Program-made: the position numbers and the translations under genes
Shown: in pieces, positions 14,515-18,278 of the stretch
How positions within the stretch are numbered: the stretch's first letter is position 1
How the letters are laid out: each line of letters starts with the position of its first letter
The notes under the pieces: model-generated
Seen by the model: only the letters and a program-made list of their open reading frames with translations
What the model was told of the DNA's origin: nothing
Database searches by the model: none
Assembly: GCA_030148625.1 (NCBI GenBank)
Contig: JASBTC010000390.1
Coordinates: 1-18,278, forward strand
Direction: 5' to 3'
Length of the DNA: 18,278 nt
From: Sphingobium sp.
GTDB lineage: Bacteria > Pseudomonadota > Alphaproteobacteria > Sphingomonadales > Sphingomonadaceae

Positions 14515-15465
14515 ATGCGGAACCATGCCCTGTTCGGTGCACTGCTGCTGTGCGCCGGCTGCACCTCGCAACCGGCCAATACGCCGGACAAGCCGGCGTC
14601 GGAACCCGAGCCGAACAATATCCTGCATATCACCGCCGGTGGGATCGCGATGGCGGATACGGGAGAGGCGAAGCGCCATTGGTCCGAATTCTCGATCAAT
14701 CTCGTCGACGGCAGCCAGGGCTATGGCTGGATGTCCGAAAAGACCGTGACCTTTCCGCACGAACTGAAATTCGAACTGGCCGGCCCCGGCAAGATCAGCG
14801 GCTTCGCGCTCGATTCCACCTTCGCGCCGGTCGCGCGCGAGGATGGCAGCGCGTCGGTGAGCGCGGAGGGCTCTCCGGTCCGTCGCTTCACCGTGCTGGG
14901 CGCCACCGAGTCGCCCGACGGCCCTTATTTCAAGATCTATGACGGCGAAGCGGCAAAGGACCAAAGATCGCGTTTCACGCTGAAGACACCGATTTCGGCG
15001 CGCTGGATCAAGCTGGTGGTGAAGGATAACTGGAATGGCGGCGGCCAGACCCGTCTGTCCGAATTCGAGATTCAGGGTGAGCTCGAAAGCCGCGGTGCGG
15101 GCGGTGTCGCCGATGTGAGCGGCTATTATACCCATGAATATGGCCCGATCCTGCTGCGCCAGGACGGCAACCGGATCCATGGCTGCTACAACAATGGCAA
15201 TGGCCAGCTGGAGGGGGTGATCTTCGGACGCATCATGCGGCTCGGCTGGTATGAAGCGAGCGGCAACAGCATCGGCGCTGCGACATTGGTCGCGGCCAAG
15301 GATCAGCTCTACGGCTTCTGGTATCGCGAGGGCGACCGCATGGGCAGCCCGTGGAACGCCGCCAAGGTCAGCGATCTCGCAAAGGCGGATCTGGGCACAT
15401 GTCGCGACAAGCTTTATCCGAAACCGTCACCGGCGGTGGCGCAGGAGCAAGTCCGGCCGTCCTAG
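14515..15465 (+). CDS. lipoprotein with discoidin-like (F5/8 type C) domain
   Basis: The 316-residue precursor starts MRNHALFGALLLCAGC, a lipoprotein signal with Cys16 as the lipidated residue; Cys at -3 instead of Leu is slightly unusual. Residues about 50-195 have the pattern of a galactose-binding-like discoidin fold: LKFELAGPGKISGFALDS, then RFTVLGATESPDGPY, and ending with ARWIKLVVKDNW and LSEFEIQGE. A second domain (about 203-295) is a small all-beta module with regular Gly-aromatic strands such as GYYTHEYGPILLRQDGNRIH and GCYNNGNGQLEG. Both parts look like binding domains, so a surface or periplasmic ligand-capture role with the TonB receptor is inferred. GAGAGGA six bases before the ATG fixes the start. 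The gene follows the propeller gene by 37 bases. Its TAG stop lies inside a palindromic element. Confidence 0.85.
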   Translation: MRNHALFGALLLCAGCTSQPANTPDKPASEPEPNNILHITAGGIAMADTGEAKRHWSEFSINLVDGSQGYGWMSEKTVTFPHELKFELAGPGKISGFALDSTFAPVAREDGSASVSAEGSPVRRFTVLGATESPDGPYFKIYDGEAAKDQRSRFTLKTPISARWIKLVVKDNWNGGGQTRLSEFEIQGELESRGAGGVADVSGYYTHEYGPILLRQDGNRIHGCYNNGNGQLEGVIFGRIMRLGWYEASGNSIGAATLVAAKDQLYGFWYREGDRMGSPWNAAKVSDLAKADLGTCRDKLYPKPSPAVAQEQVRPS

Positions 15466-15506
15466 AGTCGACCCGGTTCAGGTCGAACCGGATCGACTCT
15501 AGATTT
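15462..15506 (+). terminator. long hairpin after the lipoprotein gene
   Basis: CTAGAGTCGACCCGGTTC pairs with GAACCGGATCGACTCTAG in 17 of 18 positions around the loop AGGTC (15480-15484), followed by ATTT. A stem this long next to the stop codon should end transcription or protect the message 3' end. The short T run makes classical intrinsic termination less certain. Confidence 0.55.
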
Positions 15507-15518
15507 CCTTTGTCCTCC

Positions 15519-15562
15519 GTGATTTCCGAGTCGGCAGGTGATTCCACCTGCCTCGAAATCAC
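15519..15562 (-). terminator. hairpin after the esterase gene
   Basis: GTGATTTC pairs with GAAATCAC and, inside an asymmetric internal loop (CGAGTC against TC), GGCAGGTG pairs with CACCTGCC around a four-base loop, giving 16 pairs. It begins one base past the esterase stop codon. No T run follows directly on the minus strand, so a role in message-end protection is also possible. Confidence 0.45.
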
Positions 15563-15563
15563 T

Positions 15564-16691
15564 CTAGATACGCCCGCAATCGCTCGGCGCCGGCCGGCCG
15601 GCGAAGCGCGCGTCGATCCAGTCGAGCGTGACGCCGGCCGTGTCGGCTGCGCTGGTTTCATGCCCTTTGCCGACGATGTCGATGAAATGCACCGTCGCGT
15701 TGTTCCGGCAGAGCTTTTGCGCGAATGCGCGTGTCGTGGCGGGGCCGACGAGCACGTCCTTCGGGTTCTGCGCGATCAGGAACGGCACGCCATAGGGCCG
15801 TGCGGCCGGGCTGTTCTCGCGCGCGAGGCGGGCCCAGGGCTGAATGCGGCCGAGATCGACATTCTTCAGGTCGCGGCGGAGCACGAGCACGCCAAGCGCG
15901 GTTCCCAGCTTCGGTTTCTGGCCGATCTCGATGCAATTGTTGCGGGCAAGCCGGGTGATCACGCCCTGTGTCGACCGGTTGCCGAGCGTCGACAAGGGGG
16001 CGCCGAAATGCTGCGACCAGCTATAGGCGGCGAAGGCGGTGAGGAAGGCGCGGATCGACGGATCGCTGCCCGATGTCAGATTCTCGACGAGATCGGTCGC
16101 GGGCGCCGCGGCTGCGACCCCGACCAGTTTCAGGTCCGGCGCATAGCTCCGGGCAAGTTGCCCGCTCCACAATGCGGCATGGCCGCCCTGTGATTCCCCC
16201 CAGACGGCAAAACTATTGCCCGCCGCAGCATCGCGGATCCCGCGCGCGGCACGGACCGCGTCGAGCACCGACCGGCCCGTGCTGACGCCAGCGAGATAGC
16301 CGTGCGGCATTGCGCTGCCGAGGCCAGGATAATCGGGCGCGACCACGGTATAGCCGCGCTGGATCGCATCGCTCAGTCCCGGCGTCGCGGTAAAGAAATT
16401 GCGGCTGAGCGAGGGCGTGCATTTCTGCACGACGCCCCATGTTCCATGTGCCCAGGCAAGCACCGGCCGGGGGCGCGGCGGGGCCGCCTGCACCGGTGCG
16501 ATGACCATGCCGGTCACCTCGACGGGTTGCCCGCGATCGTTCGTCGTCCAGTAACGGACGCGCCATGCCCGCGCGCCCGATGGCGCACCGGCAACCGGTT
16601 CCGCGCCGGCAAGCGTGCCCGGAGGGGCGGCAAGCGCGGGTATTGGGGCAACGCTCGTCAGCAACAGGGGCATGAGAAGGAGAATTCGCAT
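15564..16691 (-). CDS. secreted alpha/beta-hydrolase, secretory lipase/esterase family
   Basis: The 375-residue precursor has a signal peptide, RILLLMPLLLTSVAPIPALA (2-21). The mature part is an alpha/beta hydrolase of the secretory-lipase type: an oxyanion-region WAHGTWG (80-86), nucleophile elbow GESQG with Ser167, acid Asp312 in AQNPKDVLV and His344 in GKGHETS, so the triad is complete. Cys91, Cys253, Cys328 and Cys372 could form disulfides. It probably hydrolyses acyl esters in the periplasm or medium; the substrate is unknown. A frame opening at 16703 is rejected because GGAGG lies inside it, five bases or so before the ATG at 16691. It converges on the lipoprotein gene and is on the same strand as the downstream-reading diguanylate cyclase, 78 bases from it. 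Confidence 0.9.
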   Translation of the reverse strand: MRILLLMPLLLTSVAPIPALAAPPGTLAGAEPVAGAPSGARAWRVRYWTTNDRGQPVEVTGMVIAPVQAAPPRPRPVLAWAHGTWGVVQKCTPSLSRNFFTATPGLSDAIQRGYTVVAPDYPGLGSAMPHGYLAGVSTGRSVLDAVRAARGIRDAAAGNSFAVWGESQGGHAALWSGQLARSYAPDLKLVGVAAAAPATDLVENLTSGSDPSIRAFLTAFAAYSWSQHFGAPLSTLGNRSTQGVITRLARNNCIEIGQKPKLGTALGVLVLRRDLKNVDLGRIQPWARLARENSPAARPYGVPFLIAQNPKDVLVGPATTRAFAQKLCRNNATVHFIDIVGKGHETSAADTAGVTLDWIDARFAGRPAPSDCGRI

Positions 16692-16769
16692 CGCAACCTC
16701 CATGATCGGGCCTCGACCCTAACATAAGTACATCGGAAACGAGTGCGCCACGCCAGTGGAACATCCCGT

Positions 16770-17981
16770 TCAGGCGCTGCGCACGGTAACCGCTTCGTCC
16801 GGTGTGCAGAAATGGAGCTGGGCCTTGCCGCCGCGCTTCGAGCGATAGAGCGCAAGGTCGGCGCAGGATGCGAGATGCTCGAGATCGAGCCCCTGTTCGG
16901 GCGCCATGGCGATACCGACGCTGACCGAGATATGCATGGTCTCTCCGTCGATCTCATAAGGCGCGCTCAGCCGCTTGATGATCCGGCGGGCAAGCAGTTC
17001 GGCTTCGCTGCCTTCGGTGATACCGCCCTGGACGACGACGAATTCGTCGCCGCCCATGCGTGCCACCGTGTCGGTTTCGCGCACCATCGCGGTCAATCTG
17101 GACGATACTTCCCTGAGCAGGGCGTCGCCGGCGGGGTGGCCATGAATGTCGTTGATCGCCTTGAAACCATCGAGGTCGAGGAAATGCAGCGCGAGCTGTC
17201 CCGACGATTGTGCGACGGGCAGGATGCTCTCGTTGAAGCGCTCGCGCAGCAGCAGGCGATTGGGAAGGCCGGTCAGCGCATCCTGTGTCGCCAGCTGGGC
17301 AAGGTCATGCTTGGTCGTCAGATGCTCCACCGCGGAGCGATAGAGATGGCCGACGGTGTTGAGACTGAGCGCGGTGACCATCGCCACCAGCAGCGCTTCG
17401 ATCGCGAACAGTTCGGCATGCGCGGGGATGTCATGACCGCTAGTTGCGTGCAGCGCCAGGCTGACGACGGTCGGTACCGCCGCCAGCAATACGCTGATCG
17501 CGCAGATCATCGGCCGGATCGATATGCGGGAGACGATCCCGGCGCAGAAGCTGAAGACGAGGCTGACCGCGATCAGATGCTGGATCGGCGCGTGCGACAG
17601 GAGGACGCGAACGCTGAACGCGGCGAGTAACAGCGCGGACAGATAATTGCCGATCGCGTATCGGCGCTCCCATATGCGAAGTTCGTCCACGGTCCAGCGG
17701 CGGGTGTGACGGCGATAGCCGGTGATGCTGACGAAGCGGGCGGCGGTCACCACCGTCGCAGACAGTGCGATCAGGATCAGGGTGATGTCGTTGAACCGGT
17801 AGCCCAGAAATGCGGCGACGCCGATGAAGACGGTACCCAGGGCGACGACGGGAAGCCGCATTTCGAACAGCATGTCGATCAGTTCGCGATAGACGGCATC
17901 CGGGATCGGCATCTGCGGACCCAGCCAGTTCCGCCTGGAGATACGCGGCGGAGCAGAACGACGGTCTGTGGGGCTCGTCAT
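16770..17981 (-). CDS. membrane-bound diguanylate cyclase (GGDEF protein)
   Basis: The 403-residue protein makes cyclic di-GMP from two GTP. The N-terminal half has about six membrane helices (roughly 43-60, 65-83, 112-128, 134-150, 157-176 and 190-210), forming an unassigned membrane sensor. The C-terminal domain (about 226-395) starts with HDLAQLATQDALTGLPNR, has the metal-binding HFLDLDGFKAIND and the intact active site MGGDEF (GGDEF at 310-314). It also has a product-inhibition I-site RETD at 301-304, exactly five residues before GGDEF, so both catalysis and feedback control are expected. No EAL domain is present. The ATG at 17981 has AGGA about eight bases upstream. No functional link to the neighbouring esterase is evident. 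Confidence 0.94.
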   Translation of the reverse strand: MTSPTDRRSAPPRISRRNWLGPQMPIPDAVYRELIDMLFEMRLPVVALGTVFIGVAAFLGYRFNDITLILIALSATVVTAARFVSITGYRRHTRRWTVDELRIWERRYAIGNYLSALLLAAFSVRVLLSHAPIQHLIAVSLVFSFCAGIVSRISIRPMICAISVLLAAVPTVVSLALHATSGHDIPAHAELFAIEALLVAMVTALSLNTVGHLYRSAVEHLTTKHDLAQLATQDALTGLPNRLLLRERFNESILPVAQSSGQLALHFLDLDGFKAINDIHGHPAGDALLREVSSRLTAMVRETDTVARMGGDEFVVVQGGITEGSEAELLARRIIKRLSAPYEIDGETMHISVSVGIAMAPEQGLDLEHLASCADLALYRSKRGGKAQLHFCTPDEAVTVRSA

Positions 17982-18278
17982 GCCGAAATCCTAGCGCAAA
18001 GCGGTTAACGGCCCGTATCCCGATCACCGAAATCGTCGGCTTTGCAGAGACATATCGCCTGGGTGGGGCCGATTGTTCCGATGCGTCCTGCGAACGTGCG
18101 ATGTCAGTGCAGGTGACGCGCGGCATGCCGTCATGAAGCTCATGAGCGACGCTTCGATGCGCATAGCGATCATGGGGGCGCCGGGGGGGGCGGCGGCATC
18201 GCGCCCCCCCGCGGACGGGATTTTTCGATGCCGATATTGTTGAGGTGGGATGCCAAATCGCCCCCCCGCCCGATAAAC
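17982..18278. other. right-edge intergenic DNA with palindromes and G/C runs
   Basis: No gene is supported in these 297 bases. They hold three perfect short palindromes: CGGCATGCCG (18121-18130), GCTCATGAGC (18138-18147) and ATGCGCAT (18157-18164). A GC hairpin follows, CGGGGGGGGCG against CGCGCCCCCCCG (18182-18211). C7 runs lie at 18204-18210 and near 18263-18269. The region precedes the diguanylate cyclase gene, so part of it should contain that promoter, but I could not identify one. Confidence 0.5.

Larger units (their letters stand above)
15462..15567. repeat. compound palindromic element with CTAGAGT/ACTCTAG ends
   Basis: The 106-base element starts CTAGAGT and ends ACTCTAG, exact inverted ends, and has another ACTCTAG at 15496-15502 closing its first half. 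It contains two hairpins and fills the whole space between two convergent genes. The TAG within CTAG serves as stop codon for the plus-strand lipoprotein (15463-15465) and, on the other strand, for the esterase (15566-15564). The CTAGAG-ended palindrome resembles dispersed intergenic repeats of alphaproteobacteria, but copy number cannot be judged from one window. Confidence 0.65.

Overview
The window looks like chromosomal DNA from an alphaproteobacterium, most likely a sphingomonad (Sphingomonas or a near relative). The reasons are high GC content, two TonB-dependent receptors of the style abundant in that family, a small Omp25-type outer-membrane barrel ending in aromatic Phe, and palindromic intergenic DNA with CTAGAG ends. 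The genus is an inference from style, not from a marker gene. There are 14 complete protein genes and one partial gene. I found no rRNA, tRNA, CRISPR array or insertion sequence.

Left part (1-5060, all minus strand): an iron-siderophore uptake block. Transcription runs from a DUF3649-type small membrane protein, through a PepSY/PiuB-like iron-regulated membrane protein, to a DUF3325-type small membrane protein. These three are chained by ATGA stop/start overlaps. After a 96-bp gap come a TonB-dependent siderophore receptor and a small P-loop kinase. Fur-box-like palindromes precede both the first gene and the receptor. The 5' end of another minus-strand gene lies at the left edge.

Middle (5061-9185): a 460-bp regulatory gap leads to a plus-strand outer-membrane barrel protein, which has a long 5'-leader hairpin and a strong terminator. 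Convergent to it is a complete arsenic resistance operon on the minus strand, arsR-arsC-acr3-arsH. Its promoter is a near-consensus sigma-70 type with twin ArsR operators, and the spacing predicts a leaderless arsR mRNA.

Right-middle (9220-15465): an unrecognised eight-helix membrane protein on the minus strand, divergent from a three-gene plus-strand operon. That operon encodes a TonB-dependent receptor, an exported LVIVD-repeat beta-propeller protein and a lipoprotein with a discoidin-like domain. Together they look like a cell-envelope binding and uptake system of unknown ligand, and this is the most likely undescribed system in the window.

Right (15462-18278): a compound palindromic element supplies the TAG stop codons of two convergent genes. 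Beyond it, on the minus strand, are a secreted lipase/esterase with an intact Ser-Asp-His triad and a membrane diguanylate cyclase with intact GGDEF and I-site motifs. The last 297 bases hold no gene I can support, but contain clustered palindromes and long G and C runs.
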